From NCBI RefSeq assembly GCF_011022235.1, contig NZ_JAAIYP010000040.1, positions 1 to 64,000 on the forward strand: DNA of 64,000 nt, read 5' to 3'. The DNA comes from Magnetospirillum aberrantis SpK. GTDB taxonomy: Bacteria; Pseudomonadota; Alphaproteobacteria; Rhodospirillales; Magnetospirillaceae. The number at the start of each line of letters is the position of its first letter. The stretch's first letter is position 1. The notes under the pieces are model-generated. The model saw only the letters and a list, made by a program, of their open reading frames with translations, did no database searches and was not told the origin of the DNA. Shown here one piece after another: positions 48,289 to 57,458 of this stretch. Made by a program: the position numbers and the translations under genes.

Positions 48289-48381
48289 TGGCGGAGGGGG
48301 CGGGATTCGAACCCGCGATAGGCTTTTGACCTATACACACTTTCCAGGCGTGCGCCTTCGACCGCTCGGCCACCCCTCCGC
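48289..48381 (-). tRNA. tRNA-Ser(GGA)
   Basis: A 93-nt class II tRNA on the minus strand with acceptor GCGGAGG/CCTCCGC, anticodon loop CTGGAAA (anticodon GGA, reads TCC), a long variable arm, T loop TTCGAAT and encoded CCA at 48289-48291. Confidence 0.95.
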
Positions 48382-48574
48382 ATCCATATCCCCGTGGGGA
48401 CGATGGAGCGCGGAAAATACACAAGAAGGGGGCAGGGCGCAACCCCGCTGTTGTGGGGGCGTGCGGATGATCCGCTTAACCGGGACGAGTCGGAAAAACA
48501 TTGAATTTTATCCGCCTCGGGTGCAATCCTTATGCCTCGCAAATATCGGCTGATCATTGAGACCGGAGGGGGGG

Positions 48575-48865
48575 ATGCTGTTCGGTCGTATGGTAGGGTG
48601 GGTGCTGATCGGCTTGACCGTGATTCTGGCATCCGCCGATGCTGTGATGGCGTTGGGACCGGCGGAATATGCCGGCATCATCACCGCCGACGTCTTTACT
48701 TTGCTGACTGGCGGCGAGCCGGAATTCGGCGAGGGTTTGTCGATGCTGTCGTCGTTCGAGGCGGCGGTGCTGGACACCCCGGCCTGGGTGGTCACCGGAT
48801 TGGTGGGCACCCTGTTCCTGGTCTCTTGCCGCAAGCGGGCCAAGCGCTACCGTTTCCGCCACTAA
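48575..48865 (+). CDS. Small membrane protein of unknown function
   Basis: 96 residues from ATG 48575 after GAGGGGGGG. Two hydrophobic segments (about 7-27, MVGWVLIGLTVILASADAVM, and 72-87, WVVTGLVGTLFLVS) flank a periplasmic loop; the end is basic (CRKRAKRYRFRH). No family recognised. It is convergent with lepA across a strong shared terminator. Confidence 0.6.
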   Translation: MLFGRMVGWVLIGLTVILASADAVMALGPAEYAGIITADVFTLLTGGEPEFGEGLSMLSSFEAAVLDTPAWVVTGLVGTLFLVSCRKRAKRYRFRH

Positions 48866-48879
48866 GGCGGCGACGCAAA

Positions 48880-48916
48880 CGAAAAAGGCCGCAGGGTTTC
48901 CCTGCGGCCTTTTTCG
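48880..48916. terminator. Bidirectional terminator between two convergent genes
   Basis: A 17-bp perfect stem (left arm 48880-48896, right arm 48900-48916) with loop TTT. Both arms carry AAAAA/TTTTT at the base, so it ends both the small membrane-protein transcript and the lepA transcript. Confidence 0.92.
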
Positions 48917-48934
48917 TGGAACGGCGACAGCCTA

Positions 48935-50737
48935 TCAGCTGTCGCCCATCTTGAGCGCGGCCAGGAAGGCGGATTGCGGGATTTCCACCTTGCCGAACTG
49001 GCGCATGCGCTTCTTGCCTTCCTTCTGCTTCTCCAGCAGCTTGCGCTTGCGGCTGACGTCGCCGCCATAGCACTTGGCCAGAACGTCCTTCCTGAGGGCG
49101 CTGATGCTTTCGCGGGCCACGATGCGGCCGCCGATGGCCGCCTGGATGGCGATCTGGAACATTTGGCGCGGAATCAATTCCTTGAGACGCTGGCAGATGG
49201 AGCGGCCGCGGCTTTCGGAATTGGCGCGGTGCGAGATGAAGGCCAGGGCGTCCACCGGTTCCTGGTTGACCAGGATCGACACCTTGACCAGATCGCTTTC
49301 GGCGTAGCTGTCGATTTCGTAGTCGAAGCTGGCATAGCCGCGCGAGATGGATTTCAGGCGGTCGTAGAAATCGAACACCACTTCGTTCAGCGGCAACTTG
49401 TAGACAGCCATGGCGCGGTTGCCGGCATAGGTCAGATCGACCTGTTGCCCGCGCCGTTCGGTGCACAATTGCAGGATCGGCCCCAGATATTCGTCGGGCA
49501 CCATGATGGTGGCCTTGATCCACGGCTCGTCGATGTGGTCGATGCGCGCCTGGTCCGGCATGTCGGCCGGGTTGTGCAGCACCATTTCCTCGCCGTTGGT
49601 CATGTGGATCTTGTAGACGACGCTGGGGGCGGTGGTGATCAGGTCCAGGTTGAACTCGCGTTCAAGCCGTTCCTGAATGATCTCCAGGTGCAGCAGTCCC
49701 AGGAAACCGCAACGGAAGCCGAAGCCCAGGGCCAGCGACGTCTCGGGCTCGTACTGGAAGCTGGCGTCGTTGAGGCGCAGCTTGGCCAGGCTGTCGCGCA
49801 AATCCTCGTAATCGGCGGCGTCGATGGGGAACAGGCCGCACCACACCACTGGCACGCTGGGCTTGAAGCCAGCCAACGCCTGGGGTGCCGGTTTCTTGTC
49901 GTCGGTGATGGTGTCGCCGACATTGGTGTCGGCCACCGCCTTGATGCCGGCGGTGATGAAGCCCATCTCGCCGGGATAGAGCGCGTCGCACTTGATCATC
50001 TTGGGGGTGAAGTAACCCACCGAATCCACTTCGTAGGCGGCGCCCGAGGCCATCATGCGAATCTTCTGCCCGCGCTTGAGCACGCCGTTCTTCACGCGGA
50101 CCAGGATGATGACGCCCAGATAGGCGTCGTACCAGGAATCCACCAGCAACGCCTGAAGCTCGGTCTTGTCGTCGCCCACCGGCGCCGGCAGGCGGGTGAC
50201 CAGCGCTTCCAGCACATCCTCGATGCCGATGCCTGACTTGGCCGAGATCATCACCGCGTCCGAGGCATCAAGGCCGATCACGTCCTCGATCTGCTGCTTG
50301 ACGCGCTCGGGTTCGGCCGCCGGCAGGTCGATCTTGTTGAGCACCGGCACGATCTCGTGCCCGGCGTCCAACGCCTGATAGACGTTGGCGAGCGTCTGGG
50401 CCTCGACGCCCTGGGACGCGTCGACCACCAGGATCGAGCCTTCGCAGGCCGCCAGCGACCGGCTGACCTCGTAGGCGAAGTCGACGTGGCCGGGGGTGTC
50501 CATCAGGTTCAGCTGATAGGTCTTGCCGTCCTTGGCATTGTAGGCAAGGCGCACGGTCTGCGCCTTGATGGTGATGCCGCGTTCGCGCTCGATGTCCATC
50601 GAGTCGAGGATCTGTTCCTTCATCTCGCGCGCCTCGATGGCGCCGCATTGCTGGATCAGGCGGTCGGCCAGCGTCGACTTGCCGTGGTCGATATGGGCGA
50701 TGATGGCGAAGTTACGGATATGCTCGAGCTTGGTCAT
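48935..50737 (-). CDS. lepA: Translation elongation factor 4 (LepA)
   Basis: 600 residues. The GTPase domain has [14 protein letters not shown] near 14, DTPGHVDF near 80 and [11 protein letters not shown] near 134. Domains II, III and V and the LepA-specific C-terminal domain (ending [19 protein letters not shown]-type) follow. It back-translocates or helps ribosomes under stress. Start ATG at 50737 and the normal family length support completeness. Confidence 0.96.
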   Translation of the reverse strand: MTKLEHIRNFAIIAHIDHGKSTLADRLIQQCGAIEAREMKEQILDSMDIERERGITIKAQTVRLAYNAKDGKTYQLNLMDTPGHVDFAYEVSRSLAACEGSILVVDASQGVEAQTLANVYQALDAGHEIVPVLNKIDLPAAEPERVKQQIEDVIGLDASDAVMISAKSGIGIEDVLEALVTRLPAPVGDDKTELQALLVDSWYDAYLGVIILVRVKNGVLKRGQKIRMMASGAAYEVDSVGYFTPKMIKCDALYPGEMGFITAGIKAVADTNVGDTITDDKKPAPQALAGFKPSVPVVWCGLFPIDAADYEDLRDSLAKLRLNDASFQYEPETSLALGFGFRCGFLGLLHLEIIQERLEREFNLDLITTAPSVVYKIHMTNGEEMVLHNPADMPDQARIDHIDEPWIKATIMVPDEYLGPILQLCTERRGQQVDLTYAGNRAMAVYKLPLNEVVFDFYDRLKSISRGYASFDYEIDSYAESDLVKVSILVNQEPVDALAFISHRANSESRGRSICQRLKELIPRQMFQIAIQAAIGGRIVARESISALRKDVLAKCYGGDVSRKRKLLEKQKEGKKRMRQFGKVEIPQSAFLAALKMGDS

Positions 50738-50772
50738 GTCGCTTTTTCAAAGGCCTGTAAGATCCTGCGGGA

Positions 50773-50821
50773 ACATAGGGCCTCGCGCGACGTTTGGAAA
50801 GGGCGGAGCGAGGCCCTATGT
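50773..50821. other. Inverted repeat between the dehydrogenase gene and lepA
   Basis: ACATAGGGCCTCGC (50773-50786) and GCGAGGCCCTATGT (50808-50821) are perfect 14-bp arms around 21 nt. Both flanking genes are on the minus strand. No T run follows, so it may be a processing or Rho-linked structure. Confidence 0.5.
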
Positions 50822-50832
50822 CCCGGTGGCGC

Positions 50833-51843
50833 TCAGAACCCCTCAAGCACCACCTTGCCCTTGGCCTTGCCGCTTTCGATCAGGGCATGCGCCTTGATCA
50901 GGTTGGCGGCGTTGATGGCGCCCATGGTCTCGCTCAGGGTGGTGCGCAGCACGCCCTGATCCACCAGCCGCGACACCTCGGCCAGCAAGTGGTGTTGGGC
51001 GATGACGTCGGGGGTGGCGAACAGTGAACGGGTGAACATGAACTCCCAATGCACCGACACCGACTTGCGTTTGAACAGGCCCAGGTTGAAGGCGGCCGGA
51101 TCGTCGATCAGGCCGAACCGGCCCTGCGGCGCGATCAGGTCGGCGATGTCGGCCTGATGCTGGTCGGTGGCGGTCAGGCTGACCACCAGTTGCGGCGCGC
51201 CCAGGCCCAGCGCCGCCACCTGCGGCGCCAGCGGCCGCGAATGGTCGAGGACGTGATGGGCGCCAAGGTCGGCGCACCATTGCTTGGTCTCGGGGCGCGA
51301 GGCGGTGGCGATCACCGTCAGGCCGGTCAGATGTCGGGCCAGTTGGATGGCGATGGAACCGACGCCGCCGGCGCCGCCGACGATCAGCAGAATGCGGGAA
51401 TCGGCCCCCGCGCCCCGCTTGATCTCCAGCCGGTCGAACAAGAGTTCCCAGGCGGTGATGGCGGTCAACGGCAAGGCGGCGGCGGCGGCGAAGTCCAGGC
51501 TGGCCGGCTTGGGGCCGACGATGCGTTCGTCCACCAGATGGAACTGGGCGTTGGTGCCCGGCCGGCTCAGGTCGCCGGCATGGAACACCGCGTCGCCCGG
51601 CTTGAACAGCGTGGCGTCGGGGCCGGTGGCGACCACCACGCCGGCGGCGTCCCAGCCCAGCACCTTGGGCTCGCCCGCCGGATCGACGCGATGTCGGATC
51701 TTGGTGTCCACCGGATTGACCGACACCGCGCGGATTTCCACCAACAGGTCGCGGCCGCTGGGAACGGGGCGCGGCAGATCCACGTCTTCCAGGGCCTTGG
51801 AATCGGTGATGGGCAGGGAACGGCGATAGGCGACGGCGCGCAT
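50833..51843 (-). CDS. Zinc-type alcohol dehydrogenase-like / quinone oxidoreductase
   Basis: 336 residues of the MDR superfamily. GroES-like N-terminus (VSVNPVDTKIRHRVDP near 40; GWDAAGVVVATG near 64) and a Rossmann domain (LLIVGGAGGVGSIAIQLARH near 150) are clear. The catalytic-zinc cysteines and histidine of true alcohol dehydrogenases are missing, so it is most like NADPH quinone oxidoreductases (ZADH / TIGR02817 type). Upstream of lepA on the same strand. Confidence 0.85.
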   Translation of the reverse strand: MRAVAYRRSLPITDSKALEDVDLPRPVPSGRDLLVEIRAVSVNPVDTKIRHRVDPAGEPKVLGWDAAGVVVATGPDATLFKPGDAVFHAGDLSRPGTNAQFHLVDERIVGPKPASLDFAAAAALPLTAITAWELLFDRLEIKRGAGADSRILLIVGGAGGVGSIAIQLARHLTGLTVIATASRPETKQWCADLGAHHVLDHSRPLAPQVAALGLGAPQLVVSLTATDQHQADIADLIAPQGRFGLIDDPAAFNLGLFKRKSVSVHWEFMFTRSLFATPDVIAQHHLLAEVSRLVDQGVLRTTLSETMGAINAANLIKAHALIESGKAKGKVVLEGF

Positions 51844-52000
51844 GGCGTGACCTCGTGCAGGACGAATGTCCCTAAGATGTGACCCGCCGTCCCTTCCCGC
51901 AAGAACGCAACAGTGTCATGCCGCCGCCGCTTGTCCTTCCGGTCGGCTGGCGACGGGAGTACACTAATCTTAAGCGCACAGGCAGAAGGGGAGAAATCCC

Positions 52001-52333
52001 ATGCTGTTCGACCGTACGCACAAAGCGGCGCCGCCCGCCGCTCCGCCGGATTTGGAAGTTCAGGCCCGCCGTCATCGCGACCGCATGGCCGGATTGTGGG
52101 CGGCCGAATTGCTGGGGCTGATCGGGCACGCCGCCCATGATTACGCCCATGGCCTGACCCATGCCCACGAAACGGCACCGGCCGACGACGCGGCCCCCGG
52201 CGACGATCCCGTGTTGGGGCGGCTGGTTCGCGATCTGCGCGGCAAGGTTTCGGCCCACGAAATCCGCGAGAAGCTGGCCCATCTGCTGGCCGAGGCGCGG
52301 CGGCAACTGCGCATCGACGGCAAGCGCCCTTAG
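52001..52333 (+). CDS. His-rich DUF1476-like protein (ATPase-zeta-type)
   Basis: 110 residues. The core AGLWAAELLGLIGHAAHDYA and the C-terminal half (DPVLGRLVRDLRGKVSAHEI, then LLAEARRQL) match DUF1476, the alphaproteobacterial F1-ATPase inhibitor zeta family. It differs in having a histidine-rich central part with seven histidines (GHAAHDYAHGLTHAHE), and the N-terminal inhibitory segment is replaced by a Pro/Ala-rich stretch. It may therefore be a divergent paralogue that senses metal or pH. ATG at 52001 has AGGGGAGAAAT before it. No partner gene. Confidence 0.7.
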   Translation: MLFDRTHKAAPPAAPPDLEVQARRHRDRMAGLWAAELLGLIGHAAHDYAHGLTHAHETAPADDAAPGDDPVLGRLVRDLRGKVSAHEIREKLAHLLAEARRQLRIDGKRP

Positions 52334-52348
52334 CGTGGGGCGTGCGTA

Positions 52349-53131
52349 TCAGGCTGCGGCCAAGCTGCGCTCGCGCTTGGCCACACGCTTGATGGACAGG
52401 GTCATGCTGAGAACGACCCACACCACCGTCACGCCCAGCGACGTCAGATAGCCGCCATTGCCCAACAGGTCGGCCGGGGCGCCGTAAAACGGCGCGCGGA
52501 TGATGTTGAGCGCGTGGAACACCGGATTGGCGTGCATGACCACGTCCAGCCACATGGGCGCGCCGATGACCGGGAACAAAGCCCCCGACAACATCCACAA
52601 CGGGAACAGCAACACCATCATGATGGCGTGGAACCCGGACGTGGTGCGCGAGCCCCAGGCCAGCAGGAACCCCAGCGAGGCGAAGCCCATGCCGGTCAGC
52701 ACGAAGCCCAACAGCAACAGGACCACCGAGCCCAACGACAGGTGCAGCCCCAGGAAGGGGGCGGCGACGGAAAACAGCACCACCTGAACCAGGGCGATCA
52801 TCACCGCGCCGGCCACCTTGCCCAACACGATGCCCAGGCGGTGCACCGGAGCGACCAGCACCCCCTGAAGGAAACCGGCGTCGCGGTCCTCGATGATGGT
52901 GATGCAGGCGAAAATGCTGGAAAACAGCATCATCATCACCATGACGCCGGGATAGAAGTACTCGAAGTACGACATTTGAGCCAGGCCCGGCGGCTTGAAG
53001 TTGTTGCCCATGCCGGCACCCAGGAACAGCCAGAACATCAGCGGCTGGGCGATGGCGCCGACCACCCGCTGGGGCTGGCGCAGGAAGCGGGTGAACTCGC
53101 GCTTGGCAAGGGCTGTGGCGACGCGGATCAT
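52349..53131 (-). CDS. ABC-2 type exporter permease
   Basis: 260 residues with six hydrophobic segments. ABC-2 features: TRFLRQPQRVVGAIAQPLMF at the start, MMMLFSSIFACITIIEDRDAG and LGIVLGKVAGAVMIALVQ in the middle, and FPLWMLSGALFPV. It overlaps the ATPase gene by 4 bp (ATGA), so the two encode one exporter. Substrate unknown; the family exports drugs or polysaccharides. Confidence 0.88.
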   Translation of the reverse strand: MIRVATALAKREFTRFLRQPQRVVGAIAQPLMFWLFLGAGMGNNFKPPGLAQMSYFEYFYPGVMVMMMLFSSIFACITIIEDRDAGFLQGVLVAPVHRLGIVLGKVAGAVMIALVQVVLFSVAAPFLGLHLSLGSVVLLLLGFVLTGMGFASLGFLLAWGSRTTSGFHAIMMVLLFPLWMLSGALFPVIGAPMWLDVVMHANPVFHALNIIRAPFYGAPADLLGNGGYLTSLGVTVVWVVLSMTLSIKRVAKRERSLAAA

Positions 53132-54105
53132 CGGCCGGCCTCCTTGCCGGTTTCGGGCGCCTGGGCGTGGTCGGGCACGGCGCGGCTGGTGACGTGGACG
53201 AATACGTCCTCGAGGTCGGGTTGCTTGATGGAGATGGAGCGGATGCGGGGGCGGTAACGCTCCAGGATGCGTTCCAGCATGGGCAATCCCTCGCCGTTCT
53301 CGGTCTCTTCCAGCCGCAATTCGTCGCCATGGCGGCGCACAGCCAAACCCAGTTCGACGCGCAAGGTCTCGGCGAAGGCTTCGGCGTCGTCGGGTTGCAC
53401 CACCACCATTTCGGTGCCGATGCGGGCCTTCAGCGCCTGCGGGCTGTCATAGGCCAGCAAACGGCCGTCCTTCATCACCGCGACGCGGTCCACGTCCTCG
53501 GCCTCGGAAAAGACGTGGCTGGTCATCAGGATGGTCATGCCCCGTTCGCGTTGGACGCGGTGCAGGGCGTCCAGGAAATTGCGGCGCGACGACGGGTCCA
53601 GCCCGGTGGTCGGTTCGTCCAGCAACAGCACGCGCGGCCGGGTCATCAACACCTTGGCCAATTCGACCTGACGGGCCAGTCCGCCCGACAGGGTCTCGAC
53701 CTTTTGGTCCAGCCGGTCGGACAGGTCGGTCCAAGCCAAGGCCTCGTCGCGGCGGGCGGTGAACTCGGGGCCGGAGATGCCGTACAGATCGGCATGCAGG
53801 CGGATGTTCTCGGCGACGCTGAGTTGCTTGTCCACCGCGGGGTTCTGGAACACCACGCCAAGGACGCGGCGCACGCGGGCCGGTTCGGCGAACAGGTCGA
53901 TTCCGTCGATCCGCACGCTGCCCGAACCGGGCAGGGCCAGCCCGCACAGGATGCGGAACAGCGTGGACTTTCCCGAGCCGTTGGGGCCCGACAGGATGGC
54001 GAACTCGCCCTCGCGCACCGACAGGGTCAGGCTGTCCAGGGCTTTGCGCGGGCCGACCTTGCGGCCACCGGGATAGACGTGAGTCAGGTCTTGGATGTCG
54101 ATCAT
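53128..54105 (-). CDS. ABC exporter ATP-binding protein
   Basis: 325 residues. Walker A (SGPNGSGKSTLF near 40), Q-loop (VVFQNPAVD near 88), ABC signature (TLSGGLARQVELAK near 141), Walker B (VLLLDEPTTGLDP near 162) and H-loop (MTSHVFSEAED near 196) are present. A long C-terminal extension (about 230-325) is the regulatory type seen in DrrA-like exporters. Encoded upstream of its permease. Confidence 0.92.
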   Translation of the reverse strand: MIDIQDLTHVYPGGRKVGPRKALDSLTLSVREGEFAILSGPNGSGKSTLFRILCGLALPGSGSVRIDGIDLFAEPARVRRVLGVVFQNPAVDKQLSVAENIRLHADLYGISGPEFTARRDEALAWTDLSDRLDQKVETLSGGLARQVELAKVLMTRPRVLLLDEPTTGLDPSSRRNFLDALHRVQRERGMTILMTSHVFSEAEDVDRVAVMKDGRLLAYDSPQALKARIGTEMVVVQPDDAEAFAETLRVELGLAVRRHGDELRLEETENGEGLPMLERILERYRPRIRSISIKQPDLEDVFVHVTSRAVPDHAQAPETGKEAGR

Positions 54106-54204
54106 GGAGCCTTCGCAGCAAACGGACGCCGGCGGGGGCGCAGCCTAACCCATCCATCGGGAGGGGGCACCTTAAGTTTGGTCAATACTAGAATGCAAAC
54201 AAAT

Positions 54205-55191
54205 CTAAACAAGGCGGGCGCGATCGCGTCCGTCCCATAGCGCGCGGCCCTTGCTCTCTGCCTCGGCGACCGAGGCTGCGCGGCCCGAATAGCGCAGAAC
54301 CATGGCGATGGTGCCGGCGATGGTGGCGTCGGCGGCGGGATCGGTTTCGGTTCCACTCCATAGCGCCTTGAGGCGGGAAAGGTCCATTTCCTCGCGTTCG
54401 CGCACGCCTTCCACCAGGGCCGGCCAATCCTCGCGCATCGGCTTGCCGTCCATCACCGCCCACACTTCGCAGGATTTTTCGGGTCGCCGCTCGACCTCGC
54501 CGCCGTCGCCCTTGAACGCCGCCGAGTAGCGGTCGCCCAACAGCACCGCCGCGCCCTGGTGCACCGGCAGATAGGGCGGATGGGTGACGCCATTGATGGA
54601 GAAGGCGGCGCCCAGCGGGTTGACCATGCGGGCCACGGTGTGGATGGGCGAGCGCAGGCCCAGCAGCGGCTTGAGCGCCATGATGGCTGCCAACGGCGGC
54701 GACAGGTGGTCGAGCGTCATGTAGGCGAAGCGCCGGTCCCGCAATTGCGTCGCCGCCTGGTCCAGGCTGGTGGCCGGGGTGAGGCCCAGCGCCGCCAGGG
54801 CTTCCGAGGTGTAGACGCGGCCAGCCGTGTGTCCCTCGGCGCCGTGCATGAACACCGAGATGCCCGATCGCGCCAGGGCCAGCGCCGCCAACAGGTAATA
54901 GGGCAGCCGCCGCGACTTGCCGGCATAGGACGCCCAATCCACGTCCACCTTGAGGCCGGGCGGCGGGGTGATGGTGGCGCGGATGGCGGCGGCAAGGCCC
55001 GAGGCTTCCTCGGGCGTTTCGGTCTTGACCCGCAACAGGCATAGGAAGGCGCCCAACTGCACCGGTTCGACCGCGCCCCGCAGCACCATGGCCATGGCGT
55101 CGCGGGCTTCGCCATGGCTGAGCGGCCGCGACAGATTCGGCCCCTTGCCCAAGGCCCGAACGTATTGCGCGAAGGGATGTTCCTGGGTCAT
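54205..55191 (-). CDS. TrpD-like glycosyltransferase family protein (YbiB type)
   Basis: 328 residues from ATG 55191. The fold follows anthranilate phosphoribosyltransferase: an alpha-domain start (LSHGEARDAMAMVLRGAVEP), then VQLGAFLCLLRVKTETPEEA, FMHGAEGHTAGRVYT and LRSPIHTVARMVNPLGA. The PRPP loop GTGGD of true TrpD is absent, so it belongs with YbiB-type proteins that have lost anthranilate activity and bind nucleic acid. Located between the ABC exporter and trpS; role unknown. Confidence 0.7.
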   Translation of the reverse strand: MTQEHPFAQYVRALGKGPNLSRPLSHGEARDAMAMVLRGAVEPVQLGAFLCLLRVKTETPEEASGLAAAIRATITPPPGLKVDVDWASYAGKSRRLPYYLLAALALARSGISVFMHGAEGHTAGRVYTSEALAALGLTPATSLDQAATQLRDRRFAYMTLDHLSPPLAAIMALKPLLGLRSPIHTVARMVNPLGAAFSINGVTHPPYLPVHQGAAVLLGDRYSAAFKGDGGEVERRPEKSCEVWAVMDGKPMREDWPALVEGVREREEMDLSRLKALWSGTETDPAADATIAGTIAMVLRYSGRAASVAEAESKGRALWDGRDRARLV

Positions 55192-55212
55192 GGCGGGGCC
55201 TTTCGCTAAAGT

Positions 55213-55242
55213 CCCCTCCTTCCGCCCTGGCGGAAGGAGGGG
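55213..55242. terminator. Hairpin between trpS and the TrpD-like gene
   Basis: CCCCTCCTTCCGCC pairs with GGCGGAAGGAGGGG (14 bp, 2-nt loop). On the minus strand it follows trpS, but only a short T run comes after, so termination strength is uncertain. Confidence 0.5.
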
Positions 55243-55247
55243 GGAAG

Positions 55248-56258
55248 TTACGGACGCACGAAGCCCATCCCGTCGCGGACACGGGTCACGGTGGTGCCGG
55301 CGATGGCGCGCGCGCGGTCGGCGCCGGTCTTCAGCACGTCGTGCAGGTGGTCCTGGTTGTTCATCAAGTCGGCATAACGTTCGCGCACCGGGCGCAGGTG
55401 CTCGACCGTCAGTTCCACCAAAGCCTTTTTCAGCTTGCCGTAACCTTGACCATGGAATTCGGCCTCGATCTGCTCGCGCGGCTGTTTGGACATCACTTCG
55501 TAAAGGGTCAGCAGGTTCTTGACGCCGGGGCCGCAATGGTCGAAGCGGGCTTCGTTCTCGCAGTCGGTGGTGGCCGACATGATGGCCTTCTTGATGACGT
55601 TCGGTTCGTCCAGGATGCCGATGGAATGGCCTTTCTTCTGTTCACCGGTCGATTTGCTCATCTTGGATTCCGGGTCGTCCAGGCCCATGACGCGGGCGCC
55701 CGAGGCGCGGATCTGGGCCTCGGGGATCACCAGACCGGCGTTGAACATGGTGTTGATGCGCTGGGCCAGGTCGCGGGTGAACTCGATATGCTGTTTCTGG
55801 TCGTCGCCCACCGGCACGAAATGGGTGTCGTACAACAAGATGTCGGCGGCCATCAGCACCGGGTAATCCAGCAACCCGGTGCCCACCGATTCCGATCCGC
55901 CCGACTTGGCCTTGAACTGGGTCATGCGGTACAGCCAGCCCAAGGGGGTGACGCAGTTCAACAGCCACGACAGTTCGGAATGTTCCGGCACGTGGCTTTG
56001 CATGAAGATGGTGGACTTGGCCGGGTCGATGCCGCAGGCGATGTACAGCGCCGCCACTTCCAGGCACTTGGCGCGGAACGCCTTGGGCTCGATGGCCTCG
56101 GGGATGGTGATGGCGTGCAGGTCGACGACGCAGAAGATGTTGTCGTAAGCGTCCTGGTTCTCCGCCCACTGGCTGATGGCGCCGACGTAATTGCCGATAT
56201 GCAGCTTGCCGGTGGGCTGAACGCCCGAGAAGACGCGCTTCTTCTGCTGGCCTGACAT
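55248..56258 (-). CDS. trpS: Tryptophanyl-tRNA synthetase
   Basis: 336 residues. HIGH-type motif TGKLHIGNYVGA near 17-28 and KMSKS-type SKMSKSTGE near 200. It charges tRNA-Trp. Length and start (ATG 56258, MSGQQKKRVFSGVQPTG) are typical of bacterial TrpRS. Confidence 0.96.
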   Translation of the reverse strand: MSGQQKKRVFSGVQPTGKLHIGNYVGAISQWAENQDAYDNIFCVVDLHAITIPEAIEPKAFRAKCLEVAALYIACGIDPAKSTIFMQSHVPEHSELSWLLNCVTPLGWLYRMTQFKAKSGGSESVGTGLLDYPVLMAADILLYDTHFVPVGDDQKQHIEFTRDLAQRINTMFNAGLVIPEAQIRASGARVMGLDDPESKMSKSTGEQKKGHSIGILDEPNVIKKAIMSATTDCENEARFDHCGPGVKNLLTLYEVMSKQPREQIEAEFHGQGYGKLKKALVELTVEHLRPVRERYADLMNNQDHLHDVLKTGADRARAIAGTTVTRVRDGMGFVRP

Positions 56259-56382
56259 CCCGAGATTCTCCGCAACACAAGGAAGGCGGTACTAATAGCC
56301 CGCTTGAGGGGCAAAATCCAGCGACGAGCGCGGGCAACTATGTTCTTGAAACGTACCGTGAACATGTTTTAGCTTTGATGCC

Positions 56383-57450
56383 ATGACGAAGCCTGTTTCC
56401 CATCGTGGCGCCCTTGCCAACCCGCCCAACCGTTATGATCGGCTGGCCGGCGAAGCCTGCGATGACGGCTGGGATCTGGGCGAGGACGAGACGGCGACCC
56501 CGCGGATCGAGGTGGCGGTGGACAGCACGCGGACCATCATCACCCGCAACAAATCGCCGGACGTGCCGTTCGGCCGCTCGATCAATCCTTATCGCGGTTG
56601 CGAGCATGGCTGCATTTACTGCTACGCCCGGCCGACCCACGCTTACCTGGGGCTGTCGCCGGGGCTGGATTTCGAAACCCGGCTGTTGGCCAAGCCGGAT
56701 GCGGCGCGGCTGTTGGAACGGGAATTGTCCCATCCGCGTTATCGGCCGGCGGTGATCGCCATCGGTACCAACACCGACCCCTACCAGCCGGTCGAACGGT
56801 CGCGGCGCATCATGCGCCAATGCCTTGAGGTCCTGGCGGCGTTCAATCATCCGGTGATGATCACCACCAAGGGGGCGCTGGTCACCCGCGACCTGGACAT
56901 CCTGGGGCCGATGGCGGCGCGGGGGCTGGCGGCGGTGAACGTCAGCGTCACCACGCTGGACCGCGACCTGTGCCGCCTGTTGGAACCGCGTGCAGCTTTG
57001 CCGCGGGTGCGTCTTGACGCCATCCGCCAACTGGCCGGGGCGGGAATTCCGGTCACGGTGATGGCCGCGCCGATGATTCCGGCGCTGACCGACCACGAGT
57101 TGGAGGCGATCCTGGCGGCGGCGCGCGAGGCCGGGGCGTCGGCGGCGGTGACCTTGCTGTTGCGTCTGCCGGGCGAGGTGGCGGATTTATTCCGGCAATG
57201 GCTGGAAACCCACGTTCCCGGCCGGGCCGCCCATGTGTTGGGATTGCTGGGCCAAGCCCGTGGCGGACAGGTCAACGATTCACGGTGGCGCAGCCGTTTC
57301 ACCGGCGAAGGGCCGTTGGCTGCGTTGTTGTCGCGGCGTTTCCATCTGGCCTGTCAACGGCTGGGATTGCGGGCGGCACGCGGCGTCGAGCTGGATTGCC
57401 GCCAGTTCCGGCCGCCGCCCAGGGCCGGCGACCAGTTGGCGCTATTCTAA
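56383..57450 (+). CDS. Radical SAM protein, PA0069 family
   Basis: 355 residues. The radical SAM cluster is C73-x3-C77-x2-C80 (RGCEHGCIYCYA). Family boxes FGRSINPYRG, SHPRYRPAVIAIGTNTDPYQ-type (AIGTNTDPYQPVE) and VMITTKGALVTRDLDIL follow. The C-terminus has FHLACQRLGL. Substrate unknown. Divergent from trpS. Confidence 0.9.
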   Translation: MTKPVSHRGALANPPNRYDRLAGEACDDGWDLGEDETATPRIEVAVDSTRTIITRNKSPDVPFGRSINPYRGCEHGCIYCYARPTHAYLGLSPGLDFETRLLAKPDAARLLERELSHPRYRPAVIAIGTNTDPYQPVERSRRIMRQCLEVLAAFNHPVMITTKGALVTRDLDILGPMAARGLAAVNVSVTTLDRDLCRLLEPRAALPRVRLDAIRQLAGAGIPVTVMAAPMIPALTDHELEAILAAAREAGASAAVTLLLRLPGEVADLFRQWLETHVPGRAAHVLGLLGQARGGQVNDSRWRSRFTGEGPLAALLSRRFHLACQRLGLRAARGVELDCRQFRPPPRAGDQLALF

Positions 57451-57458
57451 ACCCACGC

